A stretch of DNA of 64,000 nt from Castor canadensis (Eukaryota > Chordata > Mammalia > Rodentia > Castoridae): contig NC_133390.1 of assembly GCF_047511655.1 (NCBI RefSeq), forward strand, positions 134,035,583 to 134,099,582, read 5' to 3'. A program made the translations under genes and the position numbers. A model generated the notes under the pieces. That model saw only the letters and a program-made list of their open reading frames with translations, made no database searches and was not told the origin of the DNA. Within the stretch, counting starts at the first letter, position 1, and the number at the start of each line of letters is the position of its first letter. Shown here one piece after another: positions 48,163 to 58,660 of this stretch.

Positions 48163-51100
48163 GGGTCTAAGCCCCCCCACTGTCCCTCCTTCCTAACTGA
48201 TCTTCTAGGTCTGGCGACTGCAGCTGAGGACTGATGGAGCCCAGGACTCCCAGGCCCGACAACCATAACTTCACGGGAGCCCAGGGTAATGGCCATTATT
48301 GACAGTAGGCCTATCTCTCTCCTCCTGGACACTGGTGCCACTTTTTCTGCCTTGCCGGAGTTCTGGGGACCTACCAAGCCTTCTTTAACCTCCATAGTCG
48401 GGGTGGAGGGAACTCCTACCCAGCCCTTAATGACTTTTCCTCTAACCTGCATACTGGGAGATACACTTTTTACTCACTCCTTCCTAGTCCTCCCTAATTG
48501 CCCCACCCCACTCTTGGGAAGGGACATTTTGTCAAAATTCCAGGCCACTCTCACCTTACACCCACCTCCTCTTAAGCCACGACCCATTATCCCTTGTCTC
48601 CATCCTCTCAGCCCCTCCTTGCCATCATGGGCGCTCTGCTTCCCCTTGCCCTTACCTGCTACACTGGTAGATCCCATTGTGTGGGACCTCCAGAACCCTG
48701 CAGTCGCTACCCATCATGAGCCAATCTTTATTACTCTCAAGGACCCCTCTGTTTTCCGAAACCAACCTCAATATCACATCTCTCTAATCCACTTACAGGG
48801 ATTAAAGCCTATCATCTCAGAGCTTCTCTCTAAGGGCCTTCTTCGCCCAACCCACTCCCCCTATAACACTTCTATTCTGCCTGTAAAAAAGCCCAATGGG
48901 TCTTATCGGCTGGTACAGGACCTCTGCTTAATCAATGCGGCAGTGACTCCTATACTCCCGGTGGTACCCAACCCCTATACTCTCCTGTCTCTCATTTCAC
49001 AGTCATTTCACAGTCCTGGACCTAAAAGATGCTTTCTTCACTATCCCTGTCCACCCACAGTCCCAAAACCTGTTCGCCTTCACCTGGACTGATCCAGATT
49101 CTCATACTTCCCAACAACTGACCTGGACTGTTCTGCCTCAGGGGTTCCAGGACAGTCCCCACCTCTTTGGCCAAGCTCTGGCTAGGGACCTGCTTACCCT
49201 CCATCTCTCCCCAAGTAAACTCCTCCAGTATGTAGATGATCTCCTGCTCTGCAGCCCCTCACTCAAGGATAGCCAACAACACACTGCCCTCCTGCTTAAT
49301 TTTCTGGGAAAAAAGGGATACCGGGTGTCTCCTTACAAGGCTCAACTGTCTCTCACCCAGGTAACTTACCTGGGCCTATCTATCTCCCCTACTCATAAGG
49401 CTATCACCACAGATCATAAGGCCTTGCTAGCCTCTTTCCCTGCCCCCACCACTAGAGCTGAAGTTCTCTCCTTTCTTGGCCTGGCTGGCTATCTCAGAGC
49501 CTGGGTACCCAACTTCAGTCTAATGGCCAAACCTCTATATGAGGCATCCAAGGGTTCCATTCAAGAGCCCCTGGACCCCTCTCAGCCTGTGTCAAGTCAT
49601 TTTAAAACCCTCTTACAAGCCCTATTACAAGCCCCGGCACTTCGCTTACCAGACCTCACTCGTCCCTTCGTCCTTTATGTTTCTGAGAGGGAAGGGTTTG
49701 CCCTAGAGTTCTGGGATACAACATAGGGCCCTCCTTCACTCCAGTAGCATACCTCTCCAAACAGTTAGACCCCACAACCAGGGGATGGTCCCCATGCCTC
49801 AGGGCCCTGGCTGCCGCCTCTCTCTTAATCCAGGAAAGCAAAAAACTTACCTTTGGGTCCCCCCTTACTGTTTACTCCCCCCATAGCCTCTCTGAACTCC
49901 TCACGTATAAGGGACTTTATTCCATGCCCCCTTCTCGTATCCTATCCCTCCAGGTGGCCTTGGTCGAGGATCCCACTCTAACTTTCGTTTCATGTCCCCC
50001 ACTTAACCCAGCTACTCTTCTTCCTCTCTCTTCAACACCCCTAGTTCACTCCTGCCCTGAGATCCTTGAAGAGCTCCTTCCCTGCCCAGACCACATTCAG
50101 GAGGGCACCCTTTCTCAGGCTGACTACACTTGGCTCATTGATGGCAGTTCCTTCATTCACAATGGACAGCGAAGAGCTGGATATGCCATCGTGTCTGAGT
50201 CTGCCGTCATTGAGGCATGCCCTCTCCCTTTGGGCACTACTTCCCAGAAGGCAGAACTGACTGCCCTGGCCAGAGCTCTAACTCTGGCAAAAGACAAAAC
50301 TGTCAACATTTATACTGACTCTTAAGTATGCATTTCACACTTTACTATCCCACTCCGCTATCTGGAAGGAAAGGGGATTCCTAACTACAAGGGGAACTCC
50401 CATTATCAATGCTGCCTTAATAGCCCAAGTCCTAGAGGCTCCACGCCTTCCTTCCCGGGTGGGTATTACTCATTGCAAAGCCCACCAGACTGACTCCTCC
50501 ATAATTACCAGAGGAAATAACCGAGCGGATACAGAGGCCAAGCAAGCAGCCCTCCAAACTGCACCCCAATTGGCCATGTACCCCCTTGCCCCAGCTTCCT
50601 CCCCTCCTCTCACTAAATTTTCTCTCCCCCATTCTGAGGTTAAAACCCTTATCTCCTATTTACATATGCTTTTTCATCCTAACCTTCATGCTCTTTACAC
50701 CTTTCTCTGCCAATCCCTTTCCCTATCTCCAGGAGACATACAATACCTTAAACAGATTACCCAATCCTGCTCAATTTGCCAGCGCACAAACCCCAACTCC
50801 AATATTAGGCCCCCTCCCTTTCCTACCCACCAAGCCAGGGGATGTCTCCCTGCTGTGGATTGGCAGGTGGACTTCACACATATGCCTCCAATAAAGAGGA
50901 TTAAGTACCTCCTGGTATTGGTAGACACCTTCATGGGATGGGTGGAGGCCTTCCCTACAACCAATAAAAAGGCCTCCACAGTAACAATGATTTTAGTCAC
51001 AGACATCATCCCACGGTTTGGTCTCCCAGCCTCTATCCAGTCAGACAACGGGCCTGAGTTTGTTTCCTCTATTTCCCAAAAATTGGCACAAGCCTTAAAT

Positions 51101-51730
51101 ATTCACTGGCGGTTTCACATTCCCTATAACCCCCAATCTTCAGGTAAAGTCGAACATGCCAATCACACACTAAAAAATACTCTCACCAAACTCTCCCTCG
51201 AGCTCCATCTAGACTGGACAAAGCTCCTACCCCTAGTCGTTCTCCACCTCCGGGCCCTCCCTAAAAGACCGCTCATGCTCAGCCCCTTTGAGCTCCTCTA
51301 TGGCCGTCCACTCCTCCCTATCACGGTTCAGCCAGAACCTCCTAACATTCCCCCCACTCTCCTCAATCCTCTCCTCACTTTTCTTCGCTCTCTCCTTTGG
51401 TCGCATGCTCATGATCAGTTACCACAGCCCTCTGACACCACCAAAATAACTCCCACCCTTCAAATGGGAGATCTAGTTTATCTAAAAAGTACAGCCACAC
51501 CTGGCCACCTGCAGGAAAAGTGGAGAGGCCCATTTGAGGTCATCCTCACCACCCCTATGGCTGCTAAGCTAGCAAGACTTCCCTCCTGGGTACATGTTCA
51601 AAATCTAAAATTGGCAGCCCCACAAAAGACCTGCCAATCTCTTCTTACAGGACCAACAAAAATAAAGATCTCCTGCCGTCCCAAGATCCCAGAAGACAGA
51701 GACACACTCAAGGAGACTCCCAGAGCATAA
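48163..51730 (+). pseudogene. pol: ERV pro-pol (protease, RT, RNase H, integrase), disrupted
   Basis: Protease carries DTG at 48328-48336, in the same frame as nucleocapsid, implying stop-codon readthrough at 48160 in the ancestor. A further TGA at 48232-48234 interrupts the linker. RT begins in this frame, then a perfect 11-bp tandem duplication (48992-49013) throws the frame; YVDD is at 49229-49240 in the new frame. Another frame change occurs near 49695-49711. The RNase H acidic residues (DGSS, AEL, TDS) are present until a one-base T insertion at 50322-50323 creates TAA. Integrase is then open to 51730. The RT box reading 'LVQDLCLIN' has Cys where Arg is usual. No full polyprotein is possible. 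Confidence 0.9.
50324..51730 (+). pseudogene. ERV integrase region, long open frame
   Basis: This is part of pol, listed separately because it is the longest undamaged frame of the provirus: open from 50324, with 423 codons from a GTG at 50459. Integrase joins viral DNA to the host genome. Visible parts are an N-terminal HHCC zinc site (His pair near 50660-50690, CSIC near 50769), then the catalytic triad Asp 50870, Asp 51044, Glu 51152. Exactly 35 residues separate the second Asp and the Glu. A C-terminal GPF box follows near 51528. It has no start codon of its own and depended on the pol polyprotein, so I do not call it a functional gene. Confidence 0.85.
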
Positions 51731-52126
51731 GCAGGAGCCCTATGCCTGGGGACCTGGCATCTCACCTACTCACTCTTTATACTTCCCCCTCCCATTCTTT
51801 CCTGTCGTGCCTGCCCATGCTTTTACTCTTTCCTATATACACTCTACTCTGAGGTTTTAGATTTCCCACCCCCCAGTATAATCAGCCTCCCTCCTTTTCA
51901 TACCTTCGTCTCCCTTACTTCATAGAGTGATAGCCTATCTACCTCTCCAAGGTACTCTCTCAGACTTTACACCTGAAGAAATCTACTCATTTTCCAACAT
52001 ACTCTAAGCTCTACTGTAAACCACTCCACCTATGCTTCCACTCCATCCCTTCCTGTGGGTAATTCTTGTCCTTGTCCCTTCCCTCCTGAGTATTGGCCTG
52101 TGGGTAACTTCTCCCCCTGAGTGGAT
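51731..52126 (+). other. Pol-env spacer of the provirus
   Basis: 396 bases separate the integrase stop from the likely env ATG, whereas gammaretroviral env often overlaps the pol end. It is C/T-rich. An upstream ATG at 52032 opens 57 codons in another frame (stop at 52203), ending inside the env signal-peptide region. Confidence 0.7.
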
Positions 52127-53656
52127 ATGGCCCCATCACACAGCTCTCTGTTTTGGATACCTCGCCCTGTGCACCTTACTCTTTGTGCTCTCTTCTTTCT
52201 TATGACCTGTACCTTTGTGTGCCCCAAACTTCCCCCCTGCCCGTGCACCTCATCTTATTCATACCAGCACAGGGCTTGCTACAATACAGCTACTCCATGT
52301 ACAATGTGGGGCAAACTGCACTGGACTGCAAGGAGTAAAGGCAGCAACGCAGGCTATACTTGCTTTGGAAATTGTGGGCAACAAGTGTGCTGGACTGAGC
52401 TCACACATTATGGTATGTCTGACGGAGGAGGAGTCCAGGATCAGGCATACAAGAAGGTCCTCTGCACCCAGGTACCTCAGATTCTTGACAACCTATTCTT
52501 TCCCACCAGAAAGCCTCTCAAAATTCCTTTACAAACACTGTCCCTTTCTGAAACCCTTCTCCTCCAGGTCATAAATACCACTCATCAACTACTCAACCAC
52601 ACTAATCCTACTCTAGCCCGTGGTTGTTGGATGTGTCAGCAAATTGGCCCTTCTCAGGTCATCGCCAACCCCATAAATATTTCCATACCTCTTACCTTAA
52701 ACTGTTCTTTCACCAAAAGGCCCACCGCCTCCACCCCTTCCCCAGTTCCCCTCTTCCAGCCAGCCCCTCTCTGCCTACAGAGTTCCTCAGGGATAGTCGA
52801 GGTAGGTTCCCTGGTGACAAAAAAAATGTCACACTACTAGGGCAGCCAACAAAACCGGGAACAATATCTGTTGCCCCCCCCATTCCCAGGACTCTCTTTT
52901 TATGCAGTCAGAGTGTATACCCCTGTTTACCCCAAGCCTGGAAGGGCATCTGCACTCTGGTATTTTTGGTCCCTGACATGGACATTATTACAGAAGATAA
53001 AGACCTCACCCATCTCCCTCACCGCGCATCTTTGATCAAAACGGGCAATCCAGGCCATTCCCTTGTCAGCCACCCTGGGAATAACGGCTGCCATGGGAAC
53101 GGGAGCTGCAGGAATAGGGACTTCTATCCACTACTACACAAAACTCTCTAATCAATTGATAAGTGATCTACAAACAGTGGCTGAATCTATCCTAACCCTA
53201 CAAAAACAACTTGACTCCCTAGCCTCAGTTGTACTCCAAAACCGACGAGGCCTTGACCTGCTCACTGCAGAAAAGGGTGGTCTCTGCCTATTTTTACAAG
53301 AGGAGTGCTGCTTCTATGTTAACCAGTCGGGAGTAGTAAAAAATAAAATTAGGCAACTCCAAGAACAACTAGAAAAATGGAGAAGGGAGTTGGAGGACTC
53401 TTGGAATCCTCTAGGGAACAACATTTTGCAGTGGTTCTCCTGGTTAATGCCCATCCTAATGCCTGTATTTCTTGCTCTCATATTCCTAAGCTTCCTCCCT
53501 TGTGTCATAAGAACAATACAAGGATTTCTTTTAGACCGTATGTCTGCTATTGCTAACCAAAAATTTAACCAGTTGTACCTCCAGGGACACCAACCTCTCC
53601 AAAACCACCCAGAAAACTACTGTGAAGGCCCCATCCAGGACGCCACAGGAGCCTGA
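52127..53656 (+). pseudogene. env: ERV env (SU-TM), disrupted
   Basis: Env mediates receptor binding and membrane fusion. The likely start is ATG 52127, followed by a hydrophobic leader. The SU part stays open to 52840, with several Cys pairs, N-glycosylation sites and a CWMC box (52625-52636). An A8 run (52819-52826) marks a frame change, after which the SU C-terminus reads in the next frame. Another change occurs between about 52985 and 53033. In the TM frame a TGA at 53033 lies just upstream of a basic SKR triplet, the probable SU/TM cleavage area. TM is open to 53656 with a Gly/Ala-rich fusion-peptide-like stretch, CX6CC at 53285-53311, a membrane segment (about 53425-53510) and a cytoplasmic tail. 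Not a complete protein. Confidence 0.88.
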
Positions 53657-53757
53657 GGATCCCGCCCCACACAACGCCCCCTGCCAGCAGGAAGCAGTTA
53701 AAGAGATCGATGCTTCGCCCCAATTCCTGATCCTCAGCCCCTATCTTCATTATTATT

Positions 53758-53774
53758 AAAGAAAAATGGGGGAA
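53758..53774 (+). other. Polypurine tract
   Basis: AAAGAAAAATGGGGGAA abuts the 3' LTR, the normal primer site for plus-strand DNA synthesis. Confidence 0.85.
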
Positions 53775-54065
53775 TGATAAAACAATAATGCCGCCATTTT
53801 ATAAATTAGCGGCACCTCATGGAAAATGGAGCCATTTTCCCCCTTAACAAGGTTTCCTGTGCTCCCAAAAACAAGCTCCACCTCCATCAGGGACCCCCGG
53901 CATATGTGCCAACCCCTTACCCTCCCTCTCCTATAAAAGGCCATGCCTGACCTGAACCCCTTCCGTTTTGTCCTTTCTTCTTCCTGCACTACCTCGTACC
54001 TGCCATTAAACCCTGCCCTTGTGAGTTTTCTCGTGAGTTTTCTTTGTGTGGCGTTTTTCCTAACA
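53775..54065 (+). repeat. 3' LTR of the provirus
   Basis: 291 bp, TG to CA, co-linear with 45842-46136. It differs by 11 substitutions and lacks the GGAC. TATA and ATTAAA are kept. Several of the differences are C/T or G/A changes. Confidence 0.93.
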
Positions 54066-54070
54066 CACTT
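54066..54070. repeat. 5-bp target-site duplication, right copy
   Basis: CACTT, identical to 45837-45841. Confidence 0.85.
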
Positions 54071-55919
54071 ATTGTAGAGAATATGTCAAAACCCCACCAC
54101 TACCTAATTTCTCATTCTACTAATTCAAATCAAGATCAACAGTAACACAACCAGAAATAAGAACACCTTACCCTCATTCTACCTCTGTCACAGGGGAGCT
54201 TATATTTCCCTCTGGATAGGTGTGCTCCTCTATGATGCAGGAGGCCCTATGGCTTAGTCCTGGGTCCATTGTTTCTCCCTGTGTGCCTGTAGCTTATCCT
54301 TAAAGCTGCAGGATCCAGGAATCAGGGCCCAGCTGCTCCACCAATGTCAAGCCATGCTGAACCATCCTCACTGACTCTGGACCCCAGACACTGCTATTTA
54401 CAAACAGCTGCTCTCCCAATGCACTCTACACACAGAAGGCAGAACATTTGCTCCAGGTCATCCAAACTCTGGAGTAAATGTCTGCCCCTATCTTAACCTT
54501 CCATGCCTTATCATACCACACTGGAGGTGGCTCTCGTAACTCTTGAGACACCTTACACTGGTATCTGTTCCTTGGGGACTGGAAATGTTGCTGTCAGGAC
54601 AATGTAACCCATGCCTTCCAATGTAACCCATGCCAGCAGCCTAAGAGGACAACAGCAAGCAGTGTAACCACATACACCAGCAGGTCAGTATTTGTCAGTA
54701 TTCAAGCTACTATGCTCCAGATGTGTGGGTGACCTGTGCTTTCTTCCTAGTGACAAAAGAGCAGGATTGCTCGTGTTTCAGCTTACTCTTGCACAATATG
54801 CTCTCCTGAGACTGCAGCCCCAGTTTCCCAGAGAGGGTGGGGAGCCACAGATGAAAACCAATTCCTGCCCTTCGAAGATGACCATTCGGCTCCTGGCCTC
54901 TCTTTCCTGTCTTTGAGCATCTCCACTGTTTTGTATTTGACCAGGAAAACATGACAGGTAGCCTCCTTTGAAGTCCTCCCTGCCCTCAGGGAGATACAAA
55001 TGCCATCACTATGACAGCTGCTTCACTACTGGGTCACTGTGAATATTCAGGCCCTGCTGACTCATAGTGGAGTTAGATGGCTACCATTCCTCAGGCAAAA
55101 GGGCCCCTCATCCTGCCTGTGAACGCAAATACTCTTTAGTAATACTGTCTCACCTCCTGCTAATTCTACCCCACCCATAGTCCAGTCCCAAGTCCACACC
55201 AGGGCTGGCTGATGCTGGGTGACCATTGCTTCCACCACTCCTTCTGGATGCCCTGCCATATTCACCATGAGGTCATTTGTCACAGAGGGCAGGGTTGAGG
55301 AGAAATGAAGCCAGCTATGTGTTCAGAACACCCGTTCACTTTTTGCATTCCTAGAAGCCAGGTCTGTACTGTCCTAAGCTGGTGACATTGTCAGCCCATA
55401 CAGACTGACAGGACTGACCATGTCTGCTCAGTCTGGAGAGAAAAAGAACAGGTTAAAGAAATGTCATGAGGAAAGCTCACAAATGATACTGAGCGAAGAA
55501 GCCAGACACAAGGCTCACGCTGCAGGATCCACTCTTGGAAGTTCAACAATAGGCAGAAGGATGAGTCTACAGTGGCAGGTGGAAGATGGCAGGGCCCAGG
55601 TGGACATGAGCAAGGGCTTCAGAAGTACCAGGATGCTTTCTGGGGTCATGCGCACATTCTAGATCTTGGTTGAGGGATGGCACTGGGGCACACATTCACT
55701 AAAATTCCTGTTGGGACACATAAGATGGGGCATTTTGTATATATAATTCATACTTTATACAAGGTGGTTTTTATAAAAAACAAGTAAGTATCTCAACAAG
55801 GAACAGAGGACCAGAGTCACTTGTGGCTGTGAGGAGGAGCAAGAGCAGACCATGTGCTTGCACACTGAACCCTTAGCTGCCCACCCTCTCTCCCAAGCCT
55901 GAGATGGTTAGGGGTCCTC
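54071..55919. other. Non-coding stretch downstream of the provirus
   Basis: No gene or confident repeat. A 16-bp word (CAATGTAACCCATGCC) is repeated at 54600-54615 and 54619-54634. Short ORFs lack domains. Confidence 0.4.
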
Positions 55920-56340
55920 ACTTGTGTACTGTCCACACAGCTTCCAGGCTGTGATTACAGATCATATCCTTTCATTGCTCAAACACCTTCCACTGGCTTC
56001 TGGTTCCTACAACAGGAAAGCTCAGCTGTGCCTCAGGGCCTTTAAACTGGTTGCTGCCTCTGCATGGAGTTGTTTTCCTGACGTAAGGCAAGACCTCTTA
56101 CCCTTTCAGGTCCAAAGAGACTTCCCAACCAGTGACCGGTGGCACGCATTCTCTCTTCCACATCTTCTATCTCACTTCCTATACAGCATCTCTGATTCCC
56201 TGATCAAAATTAGGGGTCACACTTCCACACCCACCTGCCCACCTCCCAACACACTGAAGACTGTTTGCTACATAGCCAGCACCACATGTGGTCATAGGGT
56301 GCTGGAACGGGGCCACTGTCAATGGACATCTGCCTGAAAT
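55920..56340 (+). mobile_element. L2 LINE fragment
   Basis: 'tgcctcagggcctttaaactggttgctgcctctgcatggag' and 'tttcaggtccaaagagacttccc' match the well-known L2 3' region. The 137-codon ORF through it (55924-56337) is therefore not a gene. Confidence 0.65.
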
Positions 56341-56539
56341 GTTACAATACACACCCAATTGCAAAGATATATTTAAGACGTAATTAAAACTGCTTTTGCT
56401 AAAAAGCATTGACTCCTTACTCAGGTCCACAAATGAACTCAAAGCAGGAGTTCATTTTGTATCTGTTGTCCTTTGCTCTGAGCCATCCTCTACTGCAGCC
56501 ACCTTGGGTTCCAGGAAAAACAGGACTGCTCGATAACAT

Positions 56540-56990
56540 CTTTATGACAAGTGACCAAAACTACCCCTACCCTAAGGAACAGTGGAGCCTTACAGAACAG
56601 ACCACCCCTCCCCAAATGAGGACAATGACCTATAATGACAAGGTTGAAACCTGGAGAAGGAGTAATAAGAACCAGATTGTTCCCCTCAAGCAATAACAAC
56701 TATCCCAGAGGCCTCAAGAACAAGAACTGAGATAATGGTGAGCCGACCCCACCCAACCAATCTGAGCACTTTAACACACCTGTGACTAGGATGTTTATGC
56801 ATACTATTTGTCCCCTGCCTGAATTCCTTGTGTATTTAAAGCTAAGGTTCATGTCTGAACACCAAAATGGCTGAAGATGGGCTAAAGTGCTTACTTTGCT
56901 TCTTCCCATGATGTGTCCTGGGCTGTGTAACAAATCTCCTTTTGAGGCAGGCCAAATTAGGGCAAGTTAGTTCGGGACTCATAGAAAAAA
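56540..56990 (+). mobile_element. Candidate solo LTR
   Basis: It has LTR-like content: 'agaacaagaactgagataatggtgagccgacc', 'aggatgtttatgcatact', a TATA-like 'gtatttaaagc' near 56831 and a downstream 'tgtaacaaatctccttttgaggc'. Boundaries and family are not established. Confidence 0.4.
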
Positions 56991-56999
56991 ATATTACAT

Positions 57000-57400
57000 C
57001 TTAGATTAACCAGGCTTTGGCTCAGGAACCACTCTCACCTGGCCAGGAACCACCCATGCCCCGCCCCACTCACTGATTATTGGATGGGAATCTCCTGGTT
57101 CTCCCCTTCCCATAGGTTATCTTAGGTTTTAAAAGCACCTGAAGAGCAGAAACATGATCTCTAGACTTCCATCTTCCTTCTGGGCACACCATACTTCCTT
57201 TTGTATTTACCATCCCAAACTTTTAATAAATTCTATTTACACCCCAGTGTCCTGCCATGGATACTTCCACACAGGACAAAGAATATGGAAGTGTTCTGAT
57301 CACAGACTGAACAGGCACCACACTTTCTCTGTCCTTCACCTTGACTCTTCATTTGGCAGAAAGGGGTGAGTGGCTGGACCTAACAGGATCGGCCATCTCA
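57000..57400 (+). mobile_element. Second candidate solo LTR
   Basis: A TATA-like 'aggttttaaaagc' near 57125 and a poly(A)-signal-like 'cttttaataaattc' near 57219 are spaced as in an LTR. Boundaries are uncertain. Confidence 0.4.
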
Positions 57401-57885
57401 CTTCCAACAGAGCACCTGTAATTCCCTGATCATAATTATTGATCACCCACTCACACAGCCCATGTACACACGTTTTTAATGAATCAACTAGAAAACTTTA
57501 AATTACTTCTGGTTTTATATTACATCTCTGCTGGGAGACTGCTGTATTGTCAAGTCCAGGGTCAGTCACTGTACTCCATCTCCAGGCCCTAGAAGGCCTG
57601 GCCCAGGGAGAAGCCTTGAAAGTTTTAATGAAACAGTTAACACAGAATCTCTAGCCCTTTTTCCAAATAAAGGTTAATTTACTGTATTTGGTAAAGAACT
57701 GCCAGAAGATAGAGCAAGGACTGGATCTTCCTGGAATCTCAGAAATATCATTCCCTGTTCAGGGGGTGCTCAGTCCTTGACCCAGTACTCACAGAAGCAC
57801 TGACCTGGAATGACCCAGGAAGCCAAAAACTGTCTGCCCTTTTCCCCTTTTCTGAAGAAATAGAGTTCAGAGGTCACAGGCTTTT
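57401..57885. other. Non-coding stretch upstream of CST3
   Basis: No gene or repeat recognised. It leads into the G-rich CST3 upstream tract. Confidence 0.4.
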
Positions 57886-58417
57886 CAGAGTTCAGGGAAA
57901 CCCAACTGGGTAGCCTCAGGAGGAGGGAAGGACTTGGGGGGAGGGAGAAAGCTTAGGAGAGGGTAAGGGCAGGGGGTGCCAGGAGTGGGGAAGAGACGGG
58001 GGTCTCCCCAAGAGGGGCAGGAATTGGGGGAGAGGAGCGGCCCTAGTGTGGGAGATGAGGGAACTGAGGAGGATCCGGGACTGGGTGGGGGTGGCATGGG
58101 GACGAGAAGACAAAGCAGGAGAATGGGCGGGACTGCGGCGCGGGAGGTGCCTGAAGCGAAGGCAGGGATCGGGAGGAGGAGAGACGCAGGAAGGTGGACC
58201 GGATTTACACAGGAGGCGGGGCCGGGAGTGGGGGGGAGAGAAGGGACAGAGGAAGGGGGGACGGGTGGCGGCCGGAAAAGGAGGAGCCTGGCGGTAGTTG
58301 GAATGGATACCGAGGTCCGCCCAGGATAAAGTCGGGCATTTCTCGCCGTGCTGTATCAGGTCACCGTCGTCCCTTTACAGCTCCAGGTCTGACTCCAGCT
58401 TTGGGCCCGAGCCGACC
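57886..58417 (+). promoter_or_regulatory. CST3: CST3 promoter region and 5'UTR, G-rich and CpG-rich
   Basis: 57900-58290 is strongly G/A-rich on the plus strand with many GGGG runs (possible quadruplexes and Sp1-type sites). CpG density rises from about 58060 into exon 1. A TATA-like GGATAAA lies at 58324-58330, about 90 bases before the ATG. A CpG-rich promoter fits the broad expression known for cystatin C. The transcription start is not determined. Confidence 0.65.
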
Positions 58418-58660
58418 ATGATCAGGACCCTGCGCGTCCCGCTGCTCCTGCTGGCCGGCTTGGCCGTGGCCCTGGCCGTGAGCTCCTCTAGCGACGCGAG
58501 CCCCAACCGGCCGCCGATGAGGCTGGGCGGCATAGAAGAGGCGGATGTCAAGGAGCACGGCGTGCGGTACGCGCTGTCCTACGCGCTCAGCGAGTACAAC
58601 AAGGCCAGCAACGACGCGTACCACAGCCGCCTGGTGAAGGTGGTGCGCGCCCGCAAGCAG
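58418..58660 (+). CDS. CST3: CST3 coding exon 1
   Basis: ATG at 58418 in a GACCATGA context. The exon ends AAGCAG with donor GTGAGT at 58661. It encodes the signal peptide, the N-terminal inhibitory Gly and the SND legumain-site triplet, and ends with the Gln of the QxVxG loop. Rich in CpG. Confidence 0.95.

Larger units (their letters stand above)
45842..54065 (+). mobile_element. Complete class I (gamma-like) endogenous retrovirus, 8.2 kb
   Basis: The order is LTR, tRNA-Phe-type primer-binding site, gag, pro-pol, env, polypurine tract, LTR, bracketed by CACTT. The gamma-like assignment rests on the capsid/nucleocapsid style, pro in the gag frame beyond a stop, YVDD reverse transcriptase, an integrase with a C-terminal GPF box, and an env with CXXC in SU and CX6CC in TM. 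LTRs differ at 11 of 291 aligned positions plus one 4-bp indel (counted by eye), so insertion is fairly recent. At least three in-frame stops and six frame changes make it coding-defective. The tRNA-Phe site recalls the HERV-F-like group, but no phylogeny was run. Confidence 0.95.

Noticed and set aside
50695-51048. 117-codon minus-strand ORF across integrase
   Set aside because: Antisense shadow of the integrase frame.
55924-56337. 137-codon plus-strand ORF
   Set aside because: It runs through a recognisable L2 fragment and has no domain.
57976-58421. Gly/Arg-rich ORFs upstream of CST3 (117, 83 and 75 codons)
   Set aside because: They are a product of the G-rich promoter tract. Three overlapping frames are open at once, as expected from composition.
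58361-58624. Minus-strand ORF over CST3 exon 1
   Set aside because: Antisense shadow of the GC-rich exon.
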